From Shimia sp. Alg240-R146 (GTDB lineage Bacteria; Pseudomonadota; Alphaproteobacteria; Rhodobacterales; Rhodobacteraceae): 64,000 nt of DNA. The notes below the pieces were generated by a model, which saw nothing but the letters and a program-made list of their open reading frames with translations, was not told the origin of the DNA and did no database searches. This document shows positions 47,929-56,061 of this stretch, in pieces (position 1 is the first letter of the stretch; every line of letters starts with the position of its first letter). Made by a program: the position numbers and the translations under genes. The stretch spans positions 248,001 to 312,000 of the forward strand of contig NZ_CAMZOK010000002.1 of the NCBI RefSeq assembly GCF_947331465.1, written 5' to 3'.

Positions 47929-49026
47929 ATGGGTCCATTCCCCCACGACGCCCCTCGCGCCGAGATTACCGACTTTAACCCTGCCGGTACGGACGGTTTT
48001 GAATTTGTGGAATTTGCCCATCCGGAGCCACAGGAACTGCGCGATCTGTTTGTGAAAATGGGCTATGTGCACGTTGCCAACCACAAGACCAAAGCCATCG
48101 AGCTGTGGCAGCAGGGCGATGTGACCTATATCCTGAACAACGAACCCGGCAGCTTTGGCATGCGGTTTGTCCAAGAGCACGGCCCCTGTGCGCCGTCGAT
48201 GGGCTGGCGCGTTGTGGATGCGCAAAAAGCCTATGAGCACGCGATCTCCAAAGGCGCCGAATCTTATGACGCGGATGACAAGACGCTGGCTTGGCCTGCG
48301 ATCAAAGGCATCGGTGGCTCGCTGATCTATTTCACCGACCAGTATTTCGACACGTCGCCGTTTAACGACGAGTTTGACTGGATCGTGACCTCCAAGCCGG
48401 AAGGCGACGGGTTCTTCTACCTCGATCACCTGACCCACAACGTGTTCAAGGGCAATATGGACAAATGGTTCCGCTTTTACGGCGATCTGTTCAACTTCCG
48501 TGAAATCCGCTTTTTTGACATCGAAGGCAAATTCACCGGCCTGCTGTCGCGCGCCCTGACATCGCCCTGTGGCAAGATCCGCATCCCGATCAACGAGGAC
48601 CGCGGCGAGACGGGACAGATCGTCAGCTACCTGAAGAAATACAACGGCGAAGGCATTCAGCACATCGCAGTTGGGTCTGATGACATTTATGCCTCGACTG
48701 ATGCGATTGCCGACAAAGGCATCAAGTTCATGCCCGGTCCGCCGGAAGCGTATTATGACCTCAGCAAAACCCGCGTTGTAGACCATGACGAACCTCTGGA
48801 CCGGATGAAAAAACACGGCATCCTGATCGATGGCGAAGGCGTGGTGAACGGCGGCGAAACCCGTATTTTGCTACAGATTTTCTCCAAGACCGTGATTGGC
48901 CCGATCTTCTTTGAATTCATCCAGCGCAAGGGCGACGACGGCTTTGGCGAGGGCAATTTCAAAGCGTTGTTTGAATCCATCGAGCAAGAGCAGATCGACA
49001 ACGGCGAAATCCAAGCCGCCGAGTGA
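47929..49026 (+). CDS. hpd: 4-hydroxyphenylpyruvate dioxygenase
   Basis: Fe(II)-dependent dioxygenase converting 4-hydroxyphenylpyruvate to homogentisate in tyrosine catabolism. The 365 residues form two vicinal-oxygen-chelate halves. Iron ligands are His167 (LDHLTHNV), His245 (GIQHIAVGS) and Glu329 (FFEFIQRKGDDGFGEGNF), the last within the family signature. The ending is typical as well. CAGGAGACG precedes the ATG. No homogentisate dioxygenase gene is nearby in this window. Confidence 0.96.
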   Translation: MGPFPHDAPRAEITDFNPAGTDGFEFVEFAHPEPQELRDLFVKMGYVHVANHKTKAIELWQQGDVTYILNNEPGSFGMRFVQEHGPCAPSMGWRVVDAQKAYEHAISKGAESYDADDKTLAWPAIKGIGGSLIYFTDQYFDTSPFNDEFDWIVTSKPEGDGFFYLDHLTHNVFKGNMDKWFRFYGDLFNFREIRFFDIEGKFTGLLSRALTSPCGKIRIPINEDRGETGQIVSYLKKYNGEGIQHIAVGSDDIYASTDAIADKGIKFMPGPPEAYYDLSKTRVVDHDEPLDRMKKHGILIDGEGVVNGGETRILLQIFSKTVIGPIFFEFIQRKGDDGFGEGNFKALFESIEQEQIDNGEIQAAE

Positions 49027-49071
49027 TCCCGAAATAACAATAAGAAATCCGGTCCAACGGAGCGAGGGGAG

Positions 49072-49102
49072 ACGCCGTCCACATTAGTGGGCGGCGTTTT
49101 TT
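49072..49102 (+). terminator. Rho-independent terminator of hpd
   Basis: ACGCCGTCCAC (49072-49082) pairs with GTGGGCGGCGT (49087-49097) around ATTA, with one wobble. A TTTTTT run follows and ends two bases before the convergent gene's stop codon. Confidence 0.88.
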
Positions 49103-49103
49103 A

Positions 49104-49679
49104 CTATTTCCCGTTTTCAGTTTTTGCCGTCTTTGCGGGAGGTTTTTCCGTCTTCTCCTGCTCTTTCTTTTTGGCCTTGGCCTTTTTCTCCGCCTTTTTC
49201 TCGGCGTCAGTCACGGGGCTTGGGATGGTCACATTGTTCTCACGCAAGTAGTCGAGGAAATTGTCGGAGAAGGTGCGCCGATAAAGCTTTGGCGGGACAA
49301 CTTCGATAATCAGCTTCACTTTGCTCACCGTCAACGCAGCGATTTCGTCCCAGAGATTAATCGCATCCGTCACGCGGCAATGCGGCTGCACGGACGTGTC
49401 CACGGTTTGGCGCCCGCGCAACAGCGTCGCGTTGCGAATGCGATAGGTTCGAATGTTGCCCTGCGCGGCATTGCTGGCGCTCACAGTCCAATCCGCCTCA
49501 TGATTGTCGCTGCCCACGTTGCAAACAAGATGGGTTTTGGCAAACGCCTGCCCAAAGGCATTGGGATTATAGGCTTTGTCTTCGGTGGCATTGGACACCA
49601 AGCCGCGAGCCTCCACCGATAGGGTGGACAGGATCACCACTTCGTCCACGCCGCAGGTTTCTATTGGAAAGCGTGCCAA
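49104..49679 (-). CDS. Unknown protein with lysine-rich tail
   Basis: Hypothetical protein of 191 residues that I do not recognise. The first 150 residues look like a folded domain with FGQAFAKTHLVCNVGSDNHEADWTVSASNAAQGNIRTYRIRNA and LWDEIAALTVSKVKLIIEVVPPKLYRRTFSDNFLDYLRENNVTIP. The last 35 are a Lys/Glu-rich tail. There is no signal peptide with the TTG start at 49679; no ATG is available in the frame before the stop of the upstream gene, and no good ribosome site is seen. It lies 36 bases behind the large two-domain gene and may be co-expressed with it. Confidence 0.55.
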   Translation of the reverse strand: MARFPIETCGVDEVVILSTLSVEARGLVSNATEDKAYNPNAFGQAFAKTHLVCNVGSDNHEADWTVSASNAAQGNIRTYRIRNATLLRGRQTVDTSVQPHCRVTDAINLWDEIAALTVSKVKLIIEVVPPKLYRRTFSDNFLDYLRENNVTIPSPVTDAEKKAEKKAKAKKKEQEKTEKPPAKTAKTENGK

Positions 49680-49715
49680 GCGGCGCCTATTGGTCTTCAG
49701 GCGCGTGATCCTGTT

Positions 49716-52181
49716 TTAGCCTTTCGGCATCTTCAGCGTGATGTTCTTGCCGGACTTGATATAGCGCAGTTCGCCTTCGCCAATGGCCGCAACTTTGCCG
49801 CCGTCGATCCGATCGCCGACTTGCACCTTTTTGTAGCGCCCATTGCTCAGCCGAACGAGGGCGCGCCGGTTGGAACTGGTTCCGTAAACGCCGATCAGAT
49901 TAACCTTCTTGAGGTTGATTGCATTCTGAATTGTGGCCTGCCGCGCAACAGAGGCCGTGGTCGGGATAGAGGGTGCAACAGCCGCCGCAGCGGGAACGGC
50001 CTCGACAGAGGTTGTCAGCGACGGGGTCACGCGATGCGCCAGCTGGGCAATATTGGCGGGCTTTGCGCGCGGGCGCAAAGACGTGGTCACGGCAAGCGCC
50101 GTGGGCGTCGTGTCAGCCTCAGCCTCGGCCTTTGCGTTTTGCGGGCGCGGGGTCGGGCGAATGCGCGCCAGTTCATTGAGGGTGAGTCCCCCCAATGTGG
50201 CGCGTTGGTTGCTTTCCAGCAAATCAGCGGGCCGCAGGCGCGGACGACGCGTTGCAAGCCGTTCCTCGGTCTGCGCCGCCAGTGCGGTCGCGACAACGAT
50301 ACGTTTAGGATAGGCAGGCGGCTCGACCTGAGGGCGTCCGGCAAATACCAGAATTCCATCGGGGCTTAGCGCGCCATCCGCCGTGGCGATGACCAGGCCA
50401 CGCGCGTCAAAATCAAACTGTGTCCCCGCAACCGGCGGGTTGCTTTGCGCGGCAGGGGTGGTGTCGGTTTTCAACCCGTCCAATGCCGGAAGCGCGATGG
50501 CGTCCAACGCACCAAGGTCGACGTCGATGGAGGGAGTGTAGATGCTGTCAACGGATTCGCTGTGCACATCCAGCGGTGACAACGGCGCTCTTTGCCAGAT
50601 TCCGGTCACCGCATAGCGGGCCTCTGCCTCGGCCTCTGTCAATTCAAGCGGATCGACGCCATCAAGCATGGCCTCGATTTCCGCACTGTCGGTGATTGTT
50701 TCAGGCGTTGTGGGCGGCAAAGCTTCGGTGTCGACGCCGTCGGTCGGGTCAACCGCCGCAATCTCAAGGTCCGTGGGCGACTGTGGCACGTCGACTTGTG
50801 GAACGTCCGTCGTGGTGTCCGGCTCAGAGGTTTGGGTCGGGGCGGGGGCGACAGGTTGTGACGCCTGCGGTTCCAGCACCACAACATCGGCGTCGGAGTC
50901 GCCGAACAATCCGGCCACGCCGTCATCAAGGAAATAGGTCGCCCAGACAGCCACCGCGGCCAGAAACGCCAACAGAACAGTCATCAGGATCAGGCCCAGA
51001 TGTCTGGGTTTGCCGCGCACTTCGTCTTTGCGTGAGCCAAAGACCGTCAGGCTCTCTTTTTCTTCTGAGACAACCTTGCGCCGGTCGCTGCGTTTTGATC
51101 GGGCCGGCTCGGGCAATTCAGCAACAAGCGTGTCGCTGGCTTCGTACGCGCCCGCAGGTGCTTCGGGGGCTGCGGGCAAAGGCGCCACCGCAGCCCTTTT
51201 GCCTTTGTCTTTTTTGGCAGCCTTCTTTTTGGATCCGCCGCCGACTTGTTTGTTGCGGCTCCGGAACATACCGCTTGCCGCACCCTCGCCAGAGCTCTCA
51301 GCGGATCCTAGGTCATCTTCCCCTGAGTCCGCCTTAAGACCGGCAACGACGCGGGCCGGATCGAACCGCAACTTCGGTTCAGTTGTGACGCGGGCTGCAG
51401 CCACCTCCGGCGCATTGGTGCCAGCGACGTTTGCGGCGCGCGACGCGCCCCCAAGCTGCGGCGCATTGCCCGCGGTGTCGGCTTGACGACGGCTGGCGAA
51501 AGACATCATAGGCGCCGCTTCTGGCGCAGCGTCCGTGTCTTCGGGTGTCGGCTCTGTCGGGGCAGGCGCCTCCGGAGCGGCCTCAGCCACGATCACGTCC
51601 TGTTGAATCACATCCTCTGGCGGGATCGGGAGTTTTTCAGGCAGAGGGCCTGAGCCCACCACAACCATGGGGGCACCGTCCAGATCCACATGTTGGTTCT
51701 TTGCACCCTGTGTCGGGCCAAAATCCGGGGTGCCGTCAAACATCACAGGATCCGGCATCGCCGCAAACCGCACCGGATTGAACTGATGTTCCGCGGCAAA
51801 AGCCTCGGCCTCAGCAAGGGTTTCGCGCGCAACAGCGGCGACTTGGGTTTGGCCGTTCACAACACGTGAATCAAACACCAGCTGGTCGGCCTTGTAGGGC
51901 GTCTGTTCCTCAAGTACGCGGGTGATTTCAGCCTGTTGTTTGCTGGCACGCATGCGCCCCAGATCCAACGACAGAAGCTTTATCTGATCATTGGGCAGCA
52001 CCAATAGCGTGGTGAAATCCACACCAACCCGCACCGCAGCCAAGTCATGAAGTTTAGCCAATTCGCCGGCCAGATCGTCACTGTCCAGCCCCACTTCGCC
52101 AAGCAAGTGCCATCCGCCGTCAACGCGGGTCAAAAGGCCGATGCCTTCGAAGGAAAGTGTCAAAGCGAGACTTGGCGACAT
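49716..52181 (-). CDS. Large single-pass membrane protein with secretion/pilus-assembly-like ends
   Basis: Protein of 821 residues in three parts. Residues 1-150 resemble the cytoplasmic actin-like domain of GspL/PilM-type proteins (LLVLPNDQIKLLSLDLGRM, EEQTPYKADQLVFDS). A disordered Ala/Pro/Glu-rich stretch with a Lys block follows (about 160-390), then one membrane span (395-417). Outside lie another disordered region and a C-terminal domain (about 765-821; VNLIGVYGTSSNRRALVRLSNGRYKKVQVGDRIDGGKVAAIGEGELRYIKSG) like the GspC/PilP HR domain. No other type II secretion or type IV pilus gene is in this window. It is divergent from the SIMPL gene. Confidence 0.72.
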   Translation of the reverse strand: MSPSLALTLSFEGIGLLTRVDGGWHLLGEVGLDSDDLAGELAKLHDLAAVRVGVDFTTLLVLPNDQIKLLSLDLGRMRASKQQAEITRVLEEQTPYKADQLVFDSRVVNGQTQVAAVARETLAEAEAFAAEHQFNPVRFAAMPDPVMFDGTPDFGPTQGAKNQHVDLDGAPMVVVGSGPLPEKLPIPPEDVIQQDVIVAEAAPEAPAPTEPTPEDTDAAPEAAPMMSFASRRQADTAGNAPQLGGASRAANVAGTNAPEVAAARVTTEPKLRFDPARVVAGLKADSGEDDLGSAESSGEGAASGMFRSRNKQVGGGSKKKAAKKDKGKRAAVAPLPAAPEAPAGAYEASDTLVAELPEPARSKRSDRRKVVSEEKESLTVFGSRKDEVRGKPRHLGLILMTVLLAFLAAVAVWATYFLDDGVAGLFGDSDADVVVLEPQASQPVAPAPTQTSEPDTTTDVPQVDVPQSPTDLEIAAVDPTDGVDTEALPPTTPETITDSAEIEAMLDGVDPLELTEAEAEARYAVTGIWQRAPLSPLDVHSESVDSIYTPSIDVDLGALDAIALPALDGLKTDTTPAAQSNPPVAGTQFDFDARGLVIATADGALSPDGILVFAGRPQVEPPAYPKRIVVATALAAQTEERLATRRPRLRPADLLESNQRATLGGLTLNELARIRPTPRPQNAKAEAEADTTPTALAVTTSLRPRAKPANIAQLAHRVTPSLTTSVEAVPAAAAVAPSIPTTASVARQATIQNAINLKKVNLIGVYGTSSNRRALVRLSNGRYKKVQVGDRIDGGKVAAIGEGELRYIKSGKNITLKMPKG

Positions 52182-52346
52182 GTATTAGACCTAGCATCCG
52201 GGCGGGCGGGACTTCCCATTTCCCTTAGAATTGCAGAATTTATAGCAAGTTCTTGCCGACATGGAAGAAAAAGCCGTTCCTAAATTCCGCGCACGTGCTG
52301 TTTACTCGTAGGGTGTTTCCATGAATTGAACAAAAGGGAGAACCGG

Positions 52347-53036
52347 ATGCGTTTGGCAGCAATTTTATTGGTGGTTTGGAGCAGCCTTGGCGCGGGCGTG
52401 GCCGTCGCGGAAGGTCGCCACATCACGGTGACTGGCGAAGGCGTGGTGACCGAAGCACCGGATCAGGCGGTGATTTCGGTCGGCGTGTCGCATCAAACCA
52501 GCTCGGCACAGATGGCGATGGAGGTGGTCAGCGACACGGCGCGTGCCATGCTAGAGGCTTTGGCCGGCGCGGATATTGAAGCGCGCGACATGCAAACCAG
52601 TGGCCTAAGCCTGCGCGCTGTATATGACCGAAACCGCAACGGAGATGAGCGGCCTCTGCTGCTCGGGTTTTCGGCCTCCAACCGTCTGAGCGTCAAAGTC
52701 CGCGATCTTGAGACTGTAGGAGACGTATTGGGCACCTTGGTCAAGGCGGGCGCCAATGACATCAGCGGCATCACCTTTGGTTTGCGTGATCCGAAACGCG
52801 CGCAAGACGACGCGCGGCGCAGCGCGGTGGCCGATGCACTGGCCAAAGCGGCGCTTTATGCCGACGCAGCAGGCGTCAGCTTGGGCAACGTGGTGTCCAT
52901 CTCCGAGTCCGGCAGTGCAATGCCGCGTCCGGAAATGATGCGTGCTTCGATGGCAAGCTTTGATGCGGTGCCAGTGGCGCCAGGTGAGCTGTCGGTGACC
53001 GCGCATGTCACAATGGTTCTTGAGCTGACCGACTAA
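52347..53036 (+). CDS. Exported SIMPL-domain protein (DUF541)
   Basis: Periplasmic protein of 229 residues with a signal peptide (MRLAAILLVVWSSLGAGVAVAE) and a SIMPL/DUF541 domain, a family linked to oxidative-stress resistance in some bacteria but without a defined activity. Hallmarks are ITVTGEGVVTEAPDQAVISVGV, the DMQTSGLSLRAVYD segment, GFSASNRLSVKVRDL and ADALAKAALYADAAGVSLGNVVSISE. AAGGGAG lies 6 bases before the ATG. It is followed by a strong bidirectional terminator. Confidence 0.88.
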   Translation: MRLAAILLVVWSSLGAGVAVAEGRHITVTGEGVVTEAPDQAVISVGVSHQTSSAQMAMEVVSDTARAMLEALAGADIEARDMQTSGLSLRAVYDRNRNGDERPLLLGFSASNRLSVKVRDLETVGDVLGTLVKAGANDISGITFGLRDPKRAQDDARRSAVADALAKAALYADAAGVSLGNVVSISESGSAMPRPEMMRASMASFDAVPVAPGELSVTAHVTMVLELTD

Positions 53037-53058
53037 ATCACGACTTTCACCCAAAGAA

Positions 53059-53089
53059 AAACGCGCCGCGACAGGATCGCGGCGCGTTT
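53059..53089. terminator. Bidirectional Rho-independent terminator
   Basis: AAACGCGCCGCG (53059-53070) pairs perfectly with CGCGGCGCGTTT (53078-53089). T-rich sequence lies on each side in the respective directions. It separates the SIMPL gene from convergent metY. Confidence 0.92.
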
Positions 53090-53106
53090 CGTTTATTGTT
53101 CTGAGA

Positions 53107-54399
53107 TCAGCTGTGCGCGGCGTTTAGCGCCCGGTCCAGATCCGCAATCAGATCTTCGCTGTTCTCGATGCCGATGGAAACCCGCACCACATTTGGTCCG
53201 GCTCCTGCCGCTTCCTGCTGCTCCGGTGTCAGCTGACGGTGGGTGGTGGAGGCCGAGTGGATCACGAGGCTACGCGCATCGCCAAGGTTGGCGACGTGGC
53301 TGAAAATCTCAAGGCTGTCGACAAATTTGATGCAGGCGTCATAGCCGCCCTTAAGCGCAATGGTGAACAGGCCACCCGCGCCTTTGGGACACACAGATGC
53401 GACCCGCGCTTTATAAGGCGAGCTGTCCAGACCGGCGTAGGTGACGTAGTCGACGTGCGCGTGCTTCTCCAGCCATTTCGTAATGGTTTCAGCGTTTTGC
53501 ACATGACGCTCCATACGCAACGACAGAGTTTCCGTGCCCATCAGCGTATAGTGCGCCGCTTGCGGGTTCATGGTCATACCAAGATCACGCAGGCCAATGG
53601 CAATGCCGTGGAAGGTGAATGCCAACGGGCCAAATGTCTCGTGGAACTTGAGGCCGTGATAGGCGGGCTCGGGCTGGGACAGCGACGGGAATTTGTCCGA
53701 CGCAGACCAGTCAAATTTGCCCGAGTCCACAACGCAGCCGCCGGTGACGGTGCCGTTGCCGGTCAGGTATTTGGTGGTGGAATGCACAACCAGCGTAGCG
53801 CCCAGAGAAATCGGGTTGCACAGGTATGGCGTCGCCGAGGTGTTGTCGACGATCAGTGGCACGCCCGCGGTGTCGGCAATCGCCGCAATTGCAGGAATGT
53901 CGGTGATATAGCCACCTGGGTTGGCTACAGATTCACAAAACACCGCGCGGGTGTTTTCGTCGATAGCAGCGGCGACAGCGGCTTCATCGTCAAAATCCAC
54001 AAAAGTCGCGGACCAGCCGAAGCGTTTGATGGTCTGGCTGAACTGCGTGATCGTGCCGCCATAAAGACGGGTAGAGGCCACCACATTGCAGCCTGGCTGC
54101 ATGAGTGGGAACAGCGCCATCAACTGCGCCGCGTGACCGGATGAACAGCAAACCGCGCCAACGCCGCCTTCGAGCGTGGCAATGCGTTCCTGCAGAACTG
54201 CAACGGTCGGGTTGGTCAGGCGCGAGTAGATGTAGCCGACCTCTTGCAAGTTAAACAGCGCCGCCGCGTGTTCGGCATCGCGAAACACATAAGCCGTCGA
54301 TTGGTAAATCGGCGTCTGCCGCGCACCGGTCGCCGGATCAGGGCGTGCGCCCGCGTGAATTTGCAGCGTGTCAAAACCGTAGGTTGGGCCGTCGGTCAT
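53107..54399 (-). CDS. metY: O-acetylhomoserine sulfhydrylase (MetY-type)
   Basis: PLP-dependent enzyme making homocysteine (or methionine with methanethiol) from O-acetylhomoserine by direct sulfhydrylation. The 430 residues include QTPIYQSTAYVFRDAEHAAALF, SRLTNPTVAVLQERIATLEGG, SSGHAAQLMALFPLMQPG and the Schiff-base Lys in VHSTTKYLTGNGT. The length fits MetY rather than the shorter cystathionine-type enzymes. GGGAGGATTTCC precedes the ATG at 54399. I looked for a SAM-type riboswitch upstream and did not find a convincing one. Confidence 0.93.
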   Translation of the reverse strand: MTDGPTYGFDTLQIHAGARPDPATGARQTPIYQSTAYVFRDAEHAAALFNLQEVGYIYSRLTNPTVAVLQERIATLEGGVGAVCCSSGHAAQLMALFPLMQPGCNVVASTRLYGGTITQFSQTIKRFGWSATFVDFDDEAAVAAAIDENTRAVFCESVANPGGYITDIPAIAAIADTAGVPLIVDNTSATPYLCNPISLGATLVVHSTTKYLTGNGTVTGGCVVDSGKFDWSASDKFPSLSQPEPAYHGLKFHETFGPLAFTFHGIAIGLRDLGMTMNPQAAHYTLMGTETLSLRMERHVQNAETITKWLEKHAHVDYVTYAGLDSSPYKARVASVCPKGAGGLFTIALKGGYDACIKFVDSLEIFSHVANLGDARSLVIHSASTTHRQLTPEQQEAAGAGPNVVRVSIGIENSEDLIADLDRALNAAHS

Positions 54400-54542
54400 T
54401 GGAAATCCTCCCGTAAAATGTCGGGGACAAGTGTTAGGGGCAGAGCGGGTTGGGCGCAACGGCGCTGGTGCAAAAGGGACCGCTTTCCCGCGTTTTTCCA
54501 GATGTGAAGAATGAAAGCCGGTCCGCCTTTTTGTCTAAGCCG

Positions 54543-55181
54543 TCAGGTTTCGCGGATCAGAAGGGCTATGATGGCGTCTGCGTGGGCGGCTATGGCGTCA
54601 TGCGAAAGAATGTCGCCGCCTTCAAAACGATTGGTCAACGCGGGCAGGGCCATTGGAAAAGACCCTCCGTGGGTGATCATGAAAAACACTGTGCGCGGAG
54701 AGACATCTGCAATGCAGCCTTCCGCAACGGCCTTTGCGATCAGATCGGTCAACCCTGCATAAAAAGGCGCAACAAAATAGTTGTGGATAGCGTCGCCCCG
54801 CGCATCATTTTTGTCACCGTCAAACACGATAACCCGACTGACTTGCGGCCATTTTGCGGATGTGTGGACAAAGGCATGGATGATCGCCTTGAGAGCGCCC
54901 GTTGCCGAGCCATCGTTTGGCTTTAGAATACGCGCGATATCGCTGGCGAACTGTTCTGACAAGCGTCGCATCGAGGCGTCCCAAAGATCGGCTTTGGAGC
55001 CGAAATAATACCGGATCAAAGCAACGTCCGCACCCACGCTTCCGGCAACCTGACTGAGCGACACCCCGTCAAACCCGTCGCGCGCGAATAGGTCTACCGC
55101 CGCGTTCAGCAGCGCAGGTTTCAAATCGTCCGATGCTTTGGACGAAGGCCTGCCACGTTTGCGGTTGGGAGTGTCTGTCAT
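54543..55181 (-). CDS. TetR-family repressor divergent from the PhlG-like gene
   Basis: Regulator of 212 residues. The N-terminal helix-turn-helix is clear (PALLNAAVDLFARDGFDGVSLSQVAGSVGADVALIRYYFGSKADLWDAS). The C-terminal ligand domain begins with IIHAFVHTSAKWPQVSRVIVFDGDK. The start at 55181 follows CAGGAGACGC; an upstream extension would begin in the control region. It is divergent from the PhlG-like gene with a palindrome between them. In Pseudomonas the TetR-type PhlH represses phlG and responds to phloroglucinols, so an analogous pair is plausible. Confidence 0.9.
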   Translation of the reverse strand: MTDTPNRKRGRPSSKASDDLKPALLNAAVDLFARDGFDGVSLSQVAGSVGADVALIRYYFGSKADLWDASMRRLSEQFASDIARILKPNDGSATGALKAIIHAFVHTSAKWPQVSRVIVFDGDKNDARGDAIHNYFVAPFYAGLTDLIAKAVAEGCIADVSPRTVFFMITHGGSFPMALPALTNRFEGGDILSHDAIAAHADAIIALLIRET

Positions 55182-55254
55182 TTGCGTCTCCTGTGCTTGC
55201 CTCTGCATCGGCCAAAAGAAAGATAGTTTCAAGTTGATGCGGCCAGCACCTAAT

Positions 55255-55276
55255 TTATTCTATGACTATAGAATAA
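55255..55276. promoter_or_regulatory. 22-bp palindrome, probable TetR operator
   Basis: TTATTCTAT (55255-55263) and ATAGAATAA (55268-55276) are perfect inverted repeats separated by GACT. The site is 28 bp before the PhlG-like ATG and overlaps promoter-like TATAGAAT. It is AT-rich within a GC-rich setting, as expected for an operator over a -10 region. Confidence 0.75.
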
Positions 55277-55304
55277 TTGATGCAGAAACTTTGAGGACCA
55301 CACA

Positions 55305-56036
55305 ATGAAGCTCTTTTTTCTGGGCGCGGCCGTTATTGGGCTTGGTATCGCCTACTTCGGAACGCCGCCCTTTTCCGGCACACCAACCCCGGATCACGCC
55401 GATGCGTCCGGCTACTCCGATTTCGAAACCGGCGTGAAACGCCATCCCAACGGAATCATCGAAGTCGGCGCCTTGACCCGCATGCCCGGCGTCAGCGCAG
55501 AGATGGTACATTGGTGGTTTGCCGACTATTTGCAGACAACCGACCACTACAAGCTCTGGCATCCCAAAGCGCACGTCTGGATGGATTGGGAGAACAAGAA
55601 GCCGGGTGAAATCATTGGCGCGAGCCATCTTGTGCATGAATATATTGGCCCAGAATTGCACAAGGCCCGGATTCAATTTGTGCCCGTCGAGGACATCCTC
55701 GGGCACCCTCTTGAGAACGATGACGACGTTGCCATCTGCGCCCGTGCCGGCATGCTTGAAGAGCCGCTTAATGCCGTTCGCATGTGTCACATTGTGCGCA
55801 ACACCGAGTTTGGTGCCGAAATGCGCAGCCGGTTTTGGGTGGGCTTTGTAGCGCAGCGCGACGGCAACGACGAAGTGCCGTCACTCCAAGGCCTGTTGGG
55901 CAATACCATGATTGCGCGCCGTTTGTTGGTCTCCCATCAAGACGGGGTTGATCTGATGCAGCATGCCATCGAAGAGATGGGGTATCTGGCGGATTTTCTG
56001 CCGGAACTCTACGCCGCGGAAACTGCACAGCAATAA
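55305..56036 (+). CDS. PhlG-like C-C bond hydrolase (DAPG/phloretin hydrolase family)
   Basis: Protein of 243 residues resembling 2,4-diacetylphloroglucinol hydrolase PhlG and phloretin hydrolase, zinc enzymes that cut a carbon-carbon bond of acylated phloroglucinols. Matching features are EMVHWWFADYLQTTDHYKLWHPKAHVWMDWE with a candidate metal His86, a middle region with HIVRNTEFGAEMRSRFWVG, and the late QHAIEEMGYLADFLPELY carrying a His-x3-Glu pair like that of PhlG. The first 20 residues are hydrophobic and may be an anchor or signal, unlike the cytosolic PhlG. TTTGAGGACC precedes the ATG. The substrate is unknown. Confidence 0.72.
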   Translation: MKLFFLGAAVIGLGIAYFGTPPFSGTPTPDHADASGYSDFETGVKRHPNGIIEVGALTRMPGVSAEMVHWWFADYLQTTDHYKLWHPKAHVWMDWENKKPGEIIGASHLVHEYIGPELHKARIQFVPVEDILGHPLENDDDVAICARAGMLEEPLNAVRMCHIVRNTEFGAEMRSRFWVGFVAQRDGNDEVPSLQGLLGNTMIARRLLVSHQDGVDLMQHAIEEMGYLADFLPELYAAETAQQ

Positions 56037-56061
56037 CCAGGCAATTGGATACTGGCCGTGC

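Noticed and set aside
54400..54542. Possible SAM-type riboswitch before metY
   Set aside because: No recognisable SAM-II or SAM/SAH core or matching pseudoknot partner seen; a covariance search would settle it.
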